From DASQZT01 sp963728965 (GTDB taxonomy: Bacteria > Acidobacteriota > Terriglobia > Bryobacterales > Bryobacteraceae), in the NCBI GenBank assembly GCA_963728965.1, contig CAVSMH010000002.1, forward strand, positions 623,192 to 687,191: 64,000 nt of DNA, in the 5' to 3' direction. Both the position numbers and the translations under genes were made by a program. This document shows positions 16,113-26,171 of the stretch, piece by piece (position 1 is the first letter of the stretch; each line of letters opens with the position of its first letter). Below the pieces are notes generated by a model, which did no database searches, had not been told where the DNA came from, and saw only the letters and a program-made list of their open reading frames with translations.

Positions 16113-19100
16113 ATGAGGATCGCGAATCGTTGTGGCAGCCTGCTCCGTTGGGTGGGCGCCGTTTCCGTTTGTCTTGTGGCTTTGGCATCCTTCGCGGGTG
16201 CACAGGAAATAACCGGCCGACTGGTCGGCACAGTTGTCGATGCCAGCGGCGCCGCGGTCATCGATGCCGCTGTATCGGCGACCAATCAGGATACCGGCCT
16301 GGTGACTCGGGCCAAGACCGATGCCCAAGGCAACTTCGTGTTCGCTACCCTGCCGGCCGGGCCGTACACGGTGCGGGTCGAGGCACCCGGGTTCCGTACG
16401 GCAGTGGCCGCCGACAACCAGATCAATGTGGCGCGAACGGCCCGCGTGGATGTCGCCCTCCAGGTCGGCTCGCTCGCCGAGTCGGTCGAGGTCAAGGCCG
16501 AGAGCCCGCTCGTGCAAAGCACCACCTCCGATATCGGCCAGGCCATCGAAAAACAGCAGGTGCAGAGTCTTCCTTTGAACGGCCGGATTTTCTCCCAGCT
16601 GGTCAACCTCGTTCCCGGCGCCGTGCCGGCCGGCAACAGCGACGCTCCCGAATCGGCCTCCGGCGCCGGCGCGCGCTCCCAGATTCAATCCCAGGTCAAC
16701 GGCGTAAACTGGTCCGGCACCACCTACACCCTCGATGGCGTCAACAATGCCGAGCCGCTCAACGCGTTCATCAACATCGCTCCGCCCATTGAAGCGATCG
16801 AGGAGTTCAACGTGCAGACCTCCAATCCCAGGGCCGAATTCGGTACCTTTGGAGGCGCCGTCGTGAACCTTACGTTGCGCTCCGGTACCAACGAATTTCA
16901 CGGCTCCCTGTTCGAATACCTGCGCAACCAGTCGATGAACGCCCGCAGCTTCTTTGCAGCTTCCAAGGCGCCCTTCAAGACCAACCAGTTCGGCGGAACC
17001 ATCGGAGGGCCGATCCGAAAGAACAAGGCGTTCTTCTTCTTCGATTACCAGGCATTGCGCCTCCGCCAGGGCGTTTCCTACCTCGTTAACGTGCCGAGCG
17101 CCGCCATGCGCCAGGGAATCATTCTGCCGTCGGAAGGATTTGCCACGGTGTACGATCCGCTCAGCGCTTCTACCTCCGCCGCCGTGACGCCATTCCCCGA
17201 TAACCGGATCCCGCGCAACCGGTGGGATCCCGTGACCGCCCAGGTTCTCGATATCTGGCCGCAGGAGGACATCGCCCCCGCCCGCCCGGGACCGTACCTT
17301 AACTTCTTCCAGAACGTCAGCAACAGCCAGACCATGAACGCCTTCGATGTCAAAGGCGACTACCAGTTCGAGCGCGCCGGCCGCTTGTTCCTCCGCGAGT
17401 CGTATGCCGCCCGCGACCTGAACAACAACGCTCCGGCCAATCGGTTCATGGCGGCCGATCCCGATTCCACCTCCGGCAGCCACAACGCCGTGATCGGCCA
17501 CAGCATTGCCATCCGGCCCACGCTGCTGAACGAACTTCGCCTCGGGTTCAACCGCTTCGACACCATCCATGTTGGACAGGATTTCGGCGTGAACAAGAAT
17601 AACGAGCTCGGCATCAAAAACGGCAACCTCGCTGCGTTCCAGGAATCGAGCGGTATCGCGGCCTTTGGAGTCGGCTCGTTGTATGGCTTTGGCGCGCCCG
17701 GCTGGACCAATGCGCAACGCCAGGCCAATACCTATGAGCTCACCAACGGGACCACTTGGATCCGCGGCTCGCACACTTTCAAATTCGGTTTCGATCTTCG
17801 CAAGATCCAATCCACCCTCACCAATCCGCAGGACTCCGCCCGCGGCAGGTTCACGTTCGGCCGCGATATGACCAGCCAGAACAATGTGGGCGGCGCCGAA
17901 TTCGGTAGTTTCCTGCTGGGGTATCCGACGCAGATCGTTCGCGGCCTGGTGAACACGCGCCCCGCGGTTCGGCTTACCCAAGGCGGCGCCTACGTGCAGG
18001 ACGATTACCGCGTGAGCCGCTCCCTGACGCTCAACGCGGGCCTCCGTTGGGACCTGTTCACCAATCCCGTAGAAAAGTACAACCGCCAAGTCAATTTCAA
18101 CCCGTCCACCGGCAAGTTCAACGGCGCCACCCCCGACAATCGCGGCCCCAACGTGGACAACTACTACAAAAACTTCGCTCCGCGTTTCGGCTTCGCTTTC
18201 GCTCCGGGCAACCGCAAGACGGCATTTCGCGGCGCGGTCGGCATCAGCTATTTCTCCTACAACTACGGTGCCACGGGCGGCACGCTGGAGCGCAACTTCC
18301 CGCTCTTCCAGACATTCAGTGTGGGGCCCACTGTAGCGGCTCGCCCGTTCGCCCAAGTGGGCGTCGATGGCCTCCCGAACTTCTCCCCAACGCCGCTGGC
18401 GCCGGTGATCGACCCCATCCCCGGCATTCAGCCGTTTTACATCGCGCGGGGATTCCGGCCGGCCTTCGTCAGCATGTATAACTTCGGCGTACAGCGCCAG
18501 CTTGCCGAGTCGAGTGCCATCGAAGTCTCCTTCGTGGGTACCGGCGTCACCCACATCTACCGCAATCGCGATATCGATACGCCGGTGGTGCCCGCCGCCG
18601 GGGCCTTCAACGACCGCCGCCTGTACTATGGTGTCGCTCCGACCATTCAAAGCATCATCGAGCGCGGATCGAACGGCGTTTCCCGCTACAATTCGCTCCA
18701 GGCCAAGTTCAACCACCGCTTCGCCAAGGGCCTGGAAGCGCTGGTTTCCTACACCCTGGCGCAAAGCAAAGACGATACGTCGATCTTCTGGGTGTGGGAC
18801 GACAAGCTGAACTTCGTCCCCAACGGCACCGATTTCCGCCATGTCCTGGCGATCAGTTGGGCCTACGAACTGCCGTTCGGCACCGGCCGGCACTTCCTCT
18901 CCCACGCACCCAGGGCGCTTGACCTGATTGCCGGCGGCTGGAGTCTCAATGGCATCAACTGGAATCGCACGGGAGGGCCGATGAATGTCACCGTCGCCAA
19001 CAACCTCCTGAACACCGGCACCAACAACTACGCCAATCAAACCTGTTCCAGCGTGAACTATCCCAAGACGGTCGAACAGTGGTTCGACACCAGTTGTTTC

Positions 19101-19370
19101 ACCGACCCGACGGCGCCTTACACGTTCGGCAATGCCAAAACAGGCACGCTGCGCGGCCCCGGCGTCGTGAATTTCGACCTGTCGGCGTTCAAGGCCTTTC
19201 ACTTCACCGAGCGCAAGTACCTGGAATTCCGCGCGGAGGCCTTCAACGCGTTCAACAACCCGCATTTCAGCAACCCGAACACCAGCCGCTCATCGGGTAA
19301 CTACGGCCGGATCACGGGAACCACTCTGACGCCGCGCGAGATTCAACTTGGGTTGAAACTGATGTTCTGA
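16113..19370 (+). CDS. TonB-dependent receptor, Oar-like, with carboxypeptidase-regulatory N-terminus
   Basis: 1085 residues from ATG 16113, preceded by GAGGGGAGAG. A signal peptide ends at ASFAGAQ. Residues about 32-115 form the carboxypeptidase-regulatory-like domain (GRLVGTVVDASGAAVIDA). The plug domain follows (LPLNGRIFSQLVNLVPG, TYTLDGVNNAEPLNAF), then a long beta-barrel with alternating aromatic strands, ending in LGLKLMF with a terminal Phe as required for BAM insertion. Such Oar-like receptors are greatly expanded in Solibacteres and are thought to import oligosaccharides or similar ligands. It is cotranscribed with the secreted glycosidase (10 bp gap). Confidence 0.93.
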   Translation: MRIANRCGSLLRWVGAVSVCLVALASFAGAQEITGRLVGTVVDASGAAVIDAAVSATNQDTGLVTRAKTDAQGNFVFATLPAGPYTVRVEAPGFRTAVAADNQINVARTARVDVALQVGSLAESVEVKAESPLVQSTTSDIGQAIEKQQVQSLPLNGRIFSQLVNLVPGAVPAGNSDAPESASGAGARSQIQSQVNGVNWSGTTYTLDGVNNAEPLNAFINIAPPIEAIEEFNVQTSNPRAEFGTFGGAVVNLTLRSGTNEFHGSLFEYLRNQSMNARSFFAASKAPFKTNQFGGTIGGPIRKNKAFFFFDYQALRLRQGVSYLVNVPSAAMRQGIILPSEGFATVYDPLSASTSAAVTPFPDNRIPRNRWDPVTAQVLDIWPQEDIAPARPGPYLNFFQNVSNSQTMNAFDVKGDYQFERAGRLFLRESYAARDLNNNAPANRFMAADPDSTSGSHNAVIGHSIAIRPTLLNELRLGFNRFDTIHVGQDFGVNKNNELGIKNGNLAAFQESSGIAAFGVGSLYGFGAPGWTNAQRQANTYELTNGTTWIRGSHTFKFGFDLRKIQSTLTNPQDSARGRFTFGRDMTSQNNVGGAEFGSFLLGYPTQIVRGLVNTRPAVRLTQGGAYVQDDYRVSRSLTLNAGLRWDLFTNPVEKYNRQVNFNPSTGKFNGATPDNRGPNVDNYYKNFAPRFGFAFAPGNRKTAFRGAVGISYFSYNYGATGGTLERNFPLFQTFSVGPTVAARPFAQVGVDGLPNFSPTPLAPVIDPIPGIQPFYIARGFRPAFVSMYNFGVQRQLAESSAIEVSFVGTGVTHIYRNRDIDTPVVPAAGAFNDRRLYYGVAPTIQSIIERGSNGVSRYNSLQAKFNHRFAKGLEALVSYTLAQSKDDTSIFWVWDDKLNFVPNGTDFRHVLAISWAYELPFGTGRHFLSHAPRALDLIAGGWSLNGINWNRTGGPMNVTVANNLLNTGTNNYANQTCSSVNYPKTVEQWFDTSCFTDPTAPYTFGNAKTGTLRGPGVVNFDLSAFKAFHFTERKYLEFRAEAFNAFNNPHFSNPNTSRSSGNYGRITGTTLTPREIQLGLKLMF

Positions 19371-19388
19371 TCGCCTTCCGTGCCGGCT

Positions 19389-20720
19389 TTAGCCCTGCAC
19401 CTTCATCGCAGCGGCGTCCCAACGGCATACCTTCTTTTCGAAGTAACTGGTGTTGGCCAGGAGCGCCGGCCCCGCCGCACGGAAGCCGAACACGGCGTCT
19501 TCCACCGGCTTCTTGCGGCTGCGCACGGCTTCGTAGAAAACACGATGGTGCTCGCGGTGCGCGTCGTACCCCTGGGGAGGCGCGAATCTCTCCGGTTCGA
19601 TGCTGGCCGCGGGCGTGGTCTGGCGCGGATATTTTTGGCGATACTGCCGCAGGAATTCCTCCTGGACTGCTTTCGGGAAGGTCTCGATGCTGTAGCCCGG
19701 CTCGCGCTCCGGGGGCGCCTTTTCCAGTAACAGCGAGCTCATGCTGGTGGTGATCACGCCATCGGTCCCCAGGAAGCGGAAGCCGAAACGCTCTTCCGGA
19801 ACGCCGCTCTTCAGGTTCACCCGCAGCGACAGCGTGAACTCCGGGTGGGTTTCCTGTTTGCCGTAGTCGAGCATGGCCAGCATCACGTCCGGCACATCGC
19901 GTCCGTCGTTCCAATAGCGCAGTCCGCCGGTGGCGAGAATGCGGTCTGGACCGATCGACCCGGTCACCAGGTGCAGTCCGCTCAGCAGGTGAACGAACAG
20001 ATCGCCCGCGACGCCCGTGCCGTAGTCCTGATAATTGCGCCAGCGGAACAGGCGAATCGCTTCGAACGGCCGCTTGGGCGCCCTACCGAGAAAGCGGTCC
20101 CAATCGACCGTGGCGGGCGAGGCATCCGGCGGGATGGAGTACTGCCACGCGCCCAGCGCCGTGTTCCGGTCGAGCCAGGCCTCGACCATGGTCAGCCTGC
20201 CGATTGCGCCGGCCTGGAACAGGTCACGCGCCTTCTGATACACGGCCGACGTGACATACTGGCTGCCGACCTGAAAGACCCGCCCGGTGCGCTGCGCGGT
20301 CGCGACCACCGTGCTGCCGTCGGCCACCATCTGCACCATCGGCTTTTCGCAGTAGACATCCTTGCCGGCTTCCATCGCCGCGATCGAGAGCGCCGCGTGC
20401 CAATGGTCGGGCGTAGCGATGATGACCGCATCGACGTCCTTGCGGGCGAGCACTTCGCGGTAATCGCGGGTGGTGAAGATGTGGTCGCCGTGCACCTCGC
20501 GGGCCCGCGTCAGGCGCCCGTCGTAAATGTCGCAGACGGCCACAAGTTCCACACCCGGCACCGACAGCGCGTACTTCGTGTCACCCATCCCCATGCCGCC
20601 GAATCCGATGGTGGCGATGCGGATGCGATCGTTCGGCGAAACGTTCTGATCGGCGCCGGCGAATCCGGCCGCCGCCAGCATGGCAGGGCCGCTTTGGAGA
20701 AAGTGCCTTCGGGTGGGCAT
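19389..20720 (-). CDS. Tat-exported Gfo/Idh/MocA family oxidoreductase
   Basis: 443 residues. A twin-arginine signal (TRRHFLQ) precedes a hydrophobic stretch ending near residue 23. The Rossmann motif GFGGMGMGD is at 39-47 and the family EKP motif (VYCEKPM) at 123-128, with TPDHWHA at 103-109. Proteins of this type oxidise or epimerise sugars using a tightly bound nicotinamide cofactor, here in the periplasm. It is convergent with the TonB receptor (18 bp apart). A TAGAAT -10-like box lies at 20730-20735, about 10 bp ahead of the ATG, suggesting a near-leaderless transcript. Substrate unknown; sugar is likely from context. Confidence 0.9.
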   Translation of the reverse strand: MPTRRHFLQSGPAMLAAAGFAGADQNVSPNDRIRIATIGFGGMGMGDTKYALSVPGVELVAVCDIYDGRLTRAREVHGDHIFTTRDYREVLARKDVDAVIIATPDHWHAALSIAAMEAGKDVYCEKPMVQMVADGSTVVATAQRTGRVFQVGSQYVTSAVYQKARDLFQAGAIGRLTMVEAWLDRNTALGAWQYSIPPDASPATVDWDRFLGRAPKRPFEAIRLFRWRNYQDYGTGVAGDLFVHLLSGLHLVTGSIGPDRILATGGLRYWNDGRDVPDVMLAMLDYGKQETHPEFTLSLRVNLKSGVPEERFGFRFLGTDGVITTSMSSLLLEKAPPEREPGYSIETFPKAVQEEFLRQYRQKYPRQTTPAASIEPERFAPPQGYDAHREHHRVFYEAVRSRKKPVEDAVFGFRAAGPALLANTSYFEKKVCRWDAAAMKVQG

Positions 20721-20864
20721 AGCAGGTCCATTCTATCGCCGTGCGCCCATCGCCACCACGATCGCCAGCCACAGCAAGGTGAGCACGGCGCCGGGATCGA
20801 GCCGCGGTTACCCGCATTTCGTTGGTGCCCGTGCGATCGAGCGTGCCGGACGCTGGCCCGCCGC

Positions 20865-21317
20865 TTAGTCCTTCAGGCGGCGATCGCATTCCGCAATTCC
20901 GGCCCGCGCCTGTCGCAGGCGCCGCTCGGTATCCGCGGTCTGAGGCTTGCTCATCTTCCAGCGCGTCACGTTCTTTTGAAACACCAGCCGCGCCCATCCG
21001 ACATGGCCGTTGGAGAGCAGCATGCGGCCGTACAGGTCGTCGAGATCGGACGCTGCCTCGACGGCCGCCAGCGTGGGTTCGCGCACCGCCAGCAGGCGCG
21101 CCTGGAGGGGCTGCCCCTTGCTCAGCGCGGCCGCGGCCTCTTCGGACCGGCCGCGTTTCCACAGTCCCTCCGCTTCCCGGTTCAACGCGCTGAGTTGCGC
21201 CACCGTCTCCGCATACCAGGCTTCTTTCGCCGGGTCGAGCTTCGGCTGTTCGACCGCACGCGGTGGCGGGGACGAACAGGCGCCGAGAACCAGCATCAGG
21301 ATCGTGGCGAGCTTCAC
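20865..21317 (-). CDS. Small predicted lipoprotein
   Basis: 150 residues. The N-terminus MKLATILMLVLGACSS has a lipobox (LGAC), so the mature protein would start at Cys14 and be lipid-anchored. The rest is charged and helical, with a probable coiled-coil segment (AQLSALNREAEGLWKRGRSEEAAAAL) and a C-terminal helix. No known domain is recognised. Its start overlaps the stop of the upstream phosphodiesterase gene (ATGA), so the two are translationally coupled. Confidence 0.75.
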   Translation of the reverse strand: MKLATILMLVLGACSSPPPRAVEQPKLDPAKEAWYAETVAQLSALNREAEGLWKRGRSEEAAAALSKGQPLQARLLAVREPTLAAVEAASDLDDLYGRMLLSNGHVGWARLVFQKNVTRWKMSKPQTADTERRLRQARAGIAECDRRLKD

Positions 21318-22615
21318 TGGAGCGGGATCGGCTTCCCCTTGGCCGTCGGCAGCACCACACCCAACAGCGCCGCCACCGTCGGCGCCACATCGATATTCTG
21401 CACGCGGTCCATCCGGCCGCCGCGGCGGACGCCGTAGCCGCTGGCAATGAACAGCGCGTCCATATCCGGATCGCTGGCGAGATATCCGTGACCCCCGGCC
21501 TGCTGGGCGAGGGCGGCCGTCACCGGCCCGCCGGTCGCGCCCGAGAAAGCGTAGCCGTCCTTGGCGGTGAGCAGCAGTTGATACATCTGGGGATCTCCAT
21601 CGCCCGACGGAAGCCCAAGCGCCCGAAACCCATCCGGACCGATAATCTTGTCGATGCCTTCGGCCCCTGCCAGCGCCCGCATCACCTTGGGAGCGAGTTC
21701 CGCTGCCTGAGACCGATCGAAGTAGACATAGGCCGTGCCGCCTTCCGGCAGCACGTAGACCGTGTCCGAGAGATCCGCCCCCGCCAGCGCGACGGCCGGC
21801 CGGATCTGCCTGGTGTATCGCTTGAAACCGTGATCGGAGACGACGATGAAGGTCGTGCGGTCAGTCATCCCCGCTGCTTGAACGGCTTCGACCACCCGCT
21901 CCACGCAGCTATCGAGAAACGCGATCGCGGCGGTGCCGGCAAGCGTGCCGGGGCCGTATTGATGGTGCACCGTGTCGAGCGAAAGCAGGTGGAACAGCAG
22001 CAGGTTGGGTTTGTGCTCGCGGATCAGGTAGGACGCGGCTTTGGTCCACACCTGATCCCGAAAAAGTATGTTGGCCTTTGCGAAGTTCTCGACGTCGGAG
22101 GCGGCGATGACCCCTTTCTGGATCATCTCCTTCTCCACGGCGCCGTCCGCCGACGCCCACTCGCTGAACGGCCACTTGATCGTTGCGGCCTGGTTGATGG
22201 CCACCCAATCCACTTGCGCGGTAGTCAGTCCCGCCTGGGAAGCCGCATCGTAGACGGTCGGGACGCGCACCATCTTCTCTTTGACCAGCATCGGCTCGAC
22301 TTTCACCGGAGGCCACCCGCCTGTGCGAACGATGGTGCCGTTGGCCAGGAGCCCGTGCTCGTCCGCGCGAACGCCGGTCACCATGGCCGTATGGTTGGGC
22401 CAGGTGACGGTCGGATTCACGGTGGTCATGCGCGCGGTCACGCCGTCGCGGACCAGGCGACGCAGCGTCGGAATCGGAAGCTTGGGGTCGTCCATGGCGT
22501 AGGCGGGGAAGCCGTCCAGGCTGATCAGGATCACCATTCGCTGGGCGGGAGCCCGCTGGGCGAGTCCGGGGTGGCACAGTGCCGCCATGGCGGCCAGTGT
22601 GATTGCGAGTCTCAT
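21314..22615 (-). CDS. Alkaline-phosphatase-fold phosphodiesterase/nucleotide pyrophosphatase
   Basis: 433 residues with a signal peptide (cleavage near GLAQ). It belongs to the type I phosphodiesterase/NPP group: metal-binding ISLDGF (Asp34), the nucleophile segment TVTWPNH with Thr71, VDWVAINQ, and late metal ligands in VSDHGFKR and GGHGY. Such enzymes cleave phosphodiester or pyrophosphate bonds in the periplasm. A TAGAAT box at 22627-22632 sits a few bases before the ATG. It forms a two-gene unit with the downstream lipoprotein. Confidence 0.9.
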   Translation of the reverse strand: MRLAITLAAMAALCHPGLAQRAPAQRMVILISLDGFPAYAMDDPKLPIPTLRRLVRDGVTARMTTVNPTVTWPNHTAMVTGVRADEHGLLANGTIVRTGGWPPVKVEPMLVKEKMVRVPTVYDAASQAGLTTAQVDWVAINQAATIKWPFSEWASADGAVEKEMIQKGVIAASDVENFAKANILFRDQVWTKAASYLIREHKPNLLLFHLLSLDTVHHQYGPGTLAGTAAIAFLDSCVERVVEAVQAAGMTDRTTFIVVSDHGFKRYTRQIRPAVALAGADLSDTVYVLPEGGTAYVYFDRSQAAELAPKVMRALAGAEGIDKIIGPDGFRALGLPSGDGDPQMYQLLLTAKDGYAFSGATGGPVTAALAQQAGGHGYLASDPDMDALFIASGYGVRRGGRMDRVQNIDVAPTVAALLGVVLPTAKGKPIPLQ

Positions 22616-22672
22616 GGGCTAAACGAATTCTACAACGTGGCACACCGGCGTGAGCGTTCCACGCCGGGCCGG

Positions 22673-22695
22673 TCGGTGATAAGATGATGCGGCTA
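22673..22695 (+). repeat. 23-bp element identical to 29449-29471
   Basis: The sequence TCGGTGATAAGATGATGCGG plus CTA occurs here and again at 29449-29471, where it forms the promoter and start of the cytochrome c gene. Here it lies in a 284-bp intergenic stretch with no obvious downstream gene on the plus strand, so it may be a promoter remnant. The match is exact over 23 bp; flanks differ. Confidence 0.7.
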
Positions 22696-22899
22696 GCAAA
22701 GGGATTCCGCCAGGTATCGGCCGAGAATGTCGGCGGCTCGCGACCACCGCTCTGCACCTGATCGGAGGGGCACAAGACTACAGGGGAACTTGGAACTTCC
22801 GAATGCCCACAGACGCCCCCCGACTCGCCTTCGCACGCCGCTTTCCGGCACAACTGGCGCGCGAGCGGCTGGAGAGTCTGTGGACACAGACCAGGGTCT

Positions 22900-23460
22900 C
22901 TACCGGAAGTACTTGGCAATATCTGTCCGGCCAGCAGGTTCGGCGCGTGCATTCTCCAGGACGTAGAGCGGTTGATCTCCGGCAGGGTTGCCTGCCAGAC
23001 TCCGGAGTCGGCCCAACACCCAGACCAGTCGTCGCGCCGAAAAGCGAACGGTAATACCTACGGCGAGGTGTACATCGATCATCTGATCGCCAAATCGATG
23101 GGCGGGATGAAACGCAGTGCCAGCGTCAGGTAGCAGGATGAATCTGTCGACTTCGCCGCCGTCTTGAATCCGCCGATCTCCCCCCATCATGTAACCCAGG
23201 GCGCGCACCATCGTCCCCGAGGAGATGCCGGCAGTATTCATGGCGGACCAGGCACGTTCCAGATCGGGCCATGCTAGCAGCAGGTACCCATCAGACTGCA
23301 CTACCTTCGGGACAAGATCGAAGAGGTCGGGCTCGATCGTCGTCGACGAGATCACGACGACGACTGGCACGCACACCGCTACGGTCACCCCGATCAGGAT
23401 CCCAACCGCGCGCCGGGACAGCGCCTCACACCGGCGAAGCTGCCGTGCCCGGCGCGTCAT
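22900..23460 (-). CDS. Membrane-anchored protein of unknown function
   Basis: 186 residues. A basic N-terminus is followed by one membrane helix at about 19-40 (AVGILIGVTVAVCVPVVVVI), then a soluble, probably periplasmic domain. Segments such as EVDRFILLPDAGTAFHPAHRFGD, MIDVHLA and RRLVWVLGRLRSL look structured, and the end (AGRTDIAKYFR) reads like a natural C-terminus. I do not recognise the family. It starts 9 bp after the stop of the TonB receptor at 23470 and is likely cotranscribed with it. Confidence 0.6.
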   Translation of the reverse strand: MTRRARQLRRCEALSRRAVGILIGVTVAVCVPVVVVISSTTIEPDLFDLVPKVVQSDGYLLLAWPDLERAWSAMNTAGISSGTMVRALGYMMGGDRRIQDGGEVDRFILLPDAGTAFHPAHRFGDQMIDVHLAVGITVRFSARRLVWVLGRLRSLAGNPAGDQPLYVLENARAEPAGRTDIAKYFR

Positions 23461-23469
23461 GCGACAACC

Positions 23470-26055
23470 TCAGAATACGAGTCCCACCGCGACCTGGTAC
23501 GCTCGCGGCGTCACGAAATGGGTTCCGCTGAAGGTGGAAAGGAAATTGTAGAGGGCAATCTTGTTGGTCAAATTGGTCACCGCAAAGCGGACGGTGGTCC
23601 GGACGTGTTCGGCGTGAAAGAGATTGTCCGTTCCGACGCCAAGATCGAAGACATGCCGCGGCGACACGCGCGGCGGATTGTGGTCGTCGTTCTCAGTTCC
23701 TTCTTTCGGGATCACCAGCCGGGTGGCGCCGTAGTTCGACGCGTTGCAGTCGGCAGCGGTGAGCGGCGTGTCGATCGTCGGGCGTTGATTGCCGCAGAAG
23801 AAGCCGATCGCCGATTGCTGCGCGCCGCTCAGTCCGAGCGCGTCGTCCAGGCTGCCGACGGCGCCGGCTACCAGGCCGCTATCGTACCGCCAGGTGAACG
23901 AAATCCAGGGACCGTTGTTGCCATGCTGGTAGTGCAAGTTGGTGGTCTGCTGGAATGCCTGGTCGTGGTCGATCCGAAAAACCGAATCGCCGCCGACGTC
24001 ATTGTTGAAGATCAGACCGCCGGTTTCGGGCGGAAAATAGCGCGCCCGCGTATGGCCCATGGTAGTGTACCACTGGAACCCGTGGAGGTTTGGCGTGCCG
24101 ATCCGGGCGGAAAATCCATCCAGCTTCGACTTGTTCCAGGAGATGGGAAACGCGATGGGCGTGTCGAGCACGATGCCGAAGTCGTAGGCTCCGGTCGTGT
24201 ATTTCCAGAAGTAGTCCGCACTCACCACGAGGTAGCGCCCGAACGCCTGTTCCAGTCCGGCGTTGTACTGGTTGCGGCGGCCACCGTGCAGCGGCTCGCT
24301 GACCGCTCCGAAGGCGTTCGCCGCCAGCCCGCCCACACCGGTCGCGCTCGACAGCACCAGGTTTTCGTTATATGGGGTTTCGAAGGTGCGCGAATACGAG
24401 GCGCGGATCACGGTGCCGGTCCGCTTGATCAGGTAGGAGAAACCGACGCGCGGCTGAGCGCTCGTATCGCTGACAATCCCGTGGTACACGTCTCCCCGAA
24501 AACCCAACTGTAGCTGGAGGTTGCCGAACTTGATGAAATCCTGAGCGTAGAAAGCGAACTGATTGATGTTGGCGCTGCCGCTGAACTGGAACACCTTGCC
24601 GGCGCGGGTGAGATCGTACGGTACCAGGCCCGGAATCAGGTCGGGATTCGGCTGGAAACCCGCTCGCGCGCATCGCGCCGGATCGGTGATGCTGGGCGCT
24701 TCCTGAGGATCGCCGTTGTCGTCTACGCAGACCGCGTTGTAAAGAGGATCGCTGACGCCGAGGCCGAAGGTCTCGTTGAGCCGCGTCTGCATGATCTGGG
24801 TCCCGACCTTCAGGTTGTGCCGCCCGTTGGCGTAGGACACGTCGGCCTTTACGCCCCAGTTGGTGAGGGTGCGGTCTTGCGAGATTGTTAGCGGCGAATC
24901 GCTGAAAGGATCGGCGCTCGGGTAGTAGTTCACATGGTCGCGGCGAACGAATGGGCTGACCGTCAGCACGGTTCTGCCGCCGAAGGTGTGCTGATAACCG
25001 GGAGCGAAGTTGAACGTCTCAGCCTTCTGCCGCTGGTCCTGCCCAAGCTGGTCATATGTGTTCGGAATTTGAAACCAGTTGCGCGCCCAGAAGAGATTCA
25101 GGTGGAACGCATCGTGCTCAGTGGGCTGGTAATCGAAGCGATCGAAGATCGTTCCGTTGTTGCCGGTATCATGGATCGGCATGAACTCCGGAGTATCCAG
25201 AAATCGTCCGGAGCGGATCGCATTCACCGCCAGGAAATTTCCGGCCTTCGGTCCGCCACCTGCGAGCGTCGCCTCTTCGGACCAGGTTCCAAACGATCCC
25301 CACTGTCCGAGCAGGCTGCCGTTCAGCTTCTGCCCCAGCCCGGACTTGGTGGTGGCATTGACGATCAGGCTGGTCTTATCGCCGAATTCGGCTGGCGGCG
25401 TGCCCGTGATCAGTTCCATCGACTGTACCGCGTCGAGGGGAATCTGCGTGGAAAAGCCCTTGCTCTGTTGATCGGCTATCGGTTGGCCGTCGATCGAGAA
25501 GCTGGTCTGCGCATGATCGCCGAGCGGATGGAAGAAGCCGTTGGAATCGGCGGCAACCGCGCCGCTCCCCAGCATCACTGCATCGCTCAATCCCGATCCC
25601 GGCGACGTGATGGGCAATTTGTCGAGAGTCTTAGTGTCTACATCATTGTGAGCGTACGGCACGTTCTCCAGAAGGTCGCCGCCGGCCGCCTCGACCGTCA
25701 CCTGCGTCGTGGAGCCCGCCAGAGCAAGCTTGATCTCCAGATCGACCGGGACTGCGCCGCGCACATCCACATCCTGCTCATACAGCGCGAATCCGGCCGC
25801 TCTCGCTTCCAGATGGTACGGATTGGGTGGGACATTGGTGAATCGGAACGTGCCATTGTCGTCGGCATTGGCTGTCTGCTGATAGTTGGTAACGCGATTG
25901 AGAATGCTCACCGTGGCTTTTGGAACAGCGGCGCCGGAAGGATCGGTGACCGTCCCCCCGATGGTGCCGGCATTCCCGAGCGATTGCGAAAACGCAGGCA
26001 TCGCGGCGCCGAGAGAAAACAAACCGAGAACACAGACAGCGAGAGTTCTCTTCAT
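23470..26055 (-). CDS. TonB-dependent receptor with carboxypeptidase-regulatory domain
   Basis: 861 residues. A signal peptide (MKRTLAVCVLGLFSLGAAMPAFSQ in outline) is followed by a carboxypeptidase-regulatory-like domain (GTIGGTVTDPSGAAVPKATV), then a plug with SFSIDGQPIADQQ and the AEFGDKTSLIVNATTKSG segment, then the barrel ending in VAVGLVF. Compared with the Oar-like receptor at 16113 it is shorter and the plug is closer to classic TonB receptors. A LytTR response regulator lies immediately upstream in the same orientation and may control it (inference). Confidence 0.93.
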   Translation of the reverse strand: MKRTLAVCVLGLFSLGAAMPAFSQSLGNAGTIGGTVTDPSGAAVPKATVSILNRVTNYQQTANADDNGTFRFTNVPPNPYHLEARAAGFALYEQDVDVRGAVPVDLEIKLALAGSTTQVTVEAAGGDLLENVPYAHNDVDTKTLDKLPITSPGSGLSDAVMLGSGAVAADSNGFFHPLGDHAQTSFSIDGQPIADQQSKGFSTQIPLDAVQSMELITGTPPAEFGDKTSLIVNATTKSGLGQKLNGSLLGQWGSFGTWSEEATLAGGGPKAGNFLAVNAIRSGRFLDTPEFMPIHDTGNNGTIFDRFDYQPTEHDAFHLNLFWARNWFQIPNTYDQLGQDQRQKAETFNFAPGYQHTFGGRTVLTVSPFVRRDHVNYYPSADPFSDSPLTISQDRTLTNWGVKADVSYANGRHNLKVGTQIMQTRLNETFGLGVSDPLYNAVCVDDNGDPQEAPSITDPARCARAGFQPNPDLIPGLVPYDLTRAGKVFQFSGSANINQFAFYAQDFIKFGNLQLQLGFRGDVYHGIVSDTSAQPRVGFSYLIKRTGTVIRASYSRTFETPYNENLVLSSATGVGGLAANAFGAVSEPLHGGRRNQYNAGLEQAFGRYLVVSADYFWKYTTGAYDFGIVLDTPIAFPISWNKSKLDGFSARIGTPNLHGFQWYTTMGHTRARYFPPETGGLIFNNDVGGDSVFRIDHDQAFQQTTNLHYQHGNNGPWISFTWRYDSGLVAGAVGSLDDALGLSGAQQSAIGFFCGNQRPTIDTPLTAADCNASNYGATRLVIPKEGTENDDHNPPRVSPRHVFDLGVGTDNLFHAEHVRTTVRFAVTNLTNKIALYNFLSTFSGTHFVTPRAYQVAVGLVF

Positions 26056-26171
26056 AGGGTCCAGTATGAGAGCCGTCAGCGGACGGGCCTACGCTATTCT
26101 CACCAGCGGCAGGAGAGACGTCTGATGCGGGCTTAAAAATGGCGTGAGCGGGCAGGCGGAGCGTTGGGCTG

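Noticed and set aside
16056..19265. A 1069-codon open frame on the minus strand opposite the TonB receptor
   Set aside because: It is a GC-rich antisense shadow; the plus-strand receptor has signal peptide, regulatory domain, plug and terminal Phe, while the antisense frame has no family features.
20721..20864. Short membrane-like peptide (VLTLLWLAIVVAMGARR) upstream of the Gfo/Idh/MocA gene
   Set aside because: Only about 17 codons, no ribosome site, and it overlaps the expected promoter.
22693..22887. 64-codon minus-strand frame next to the unknown membrane protein
   Set aside because: No family features or ribosome site; the next gene's stop and spacing do not support it.
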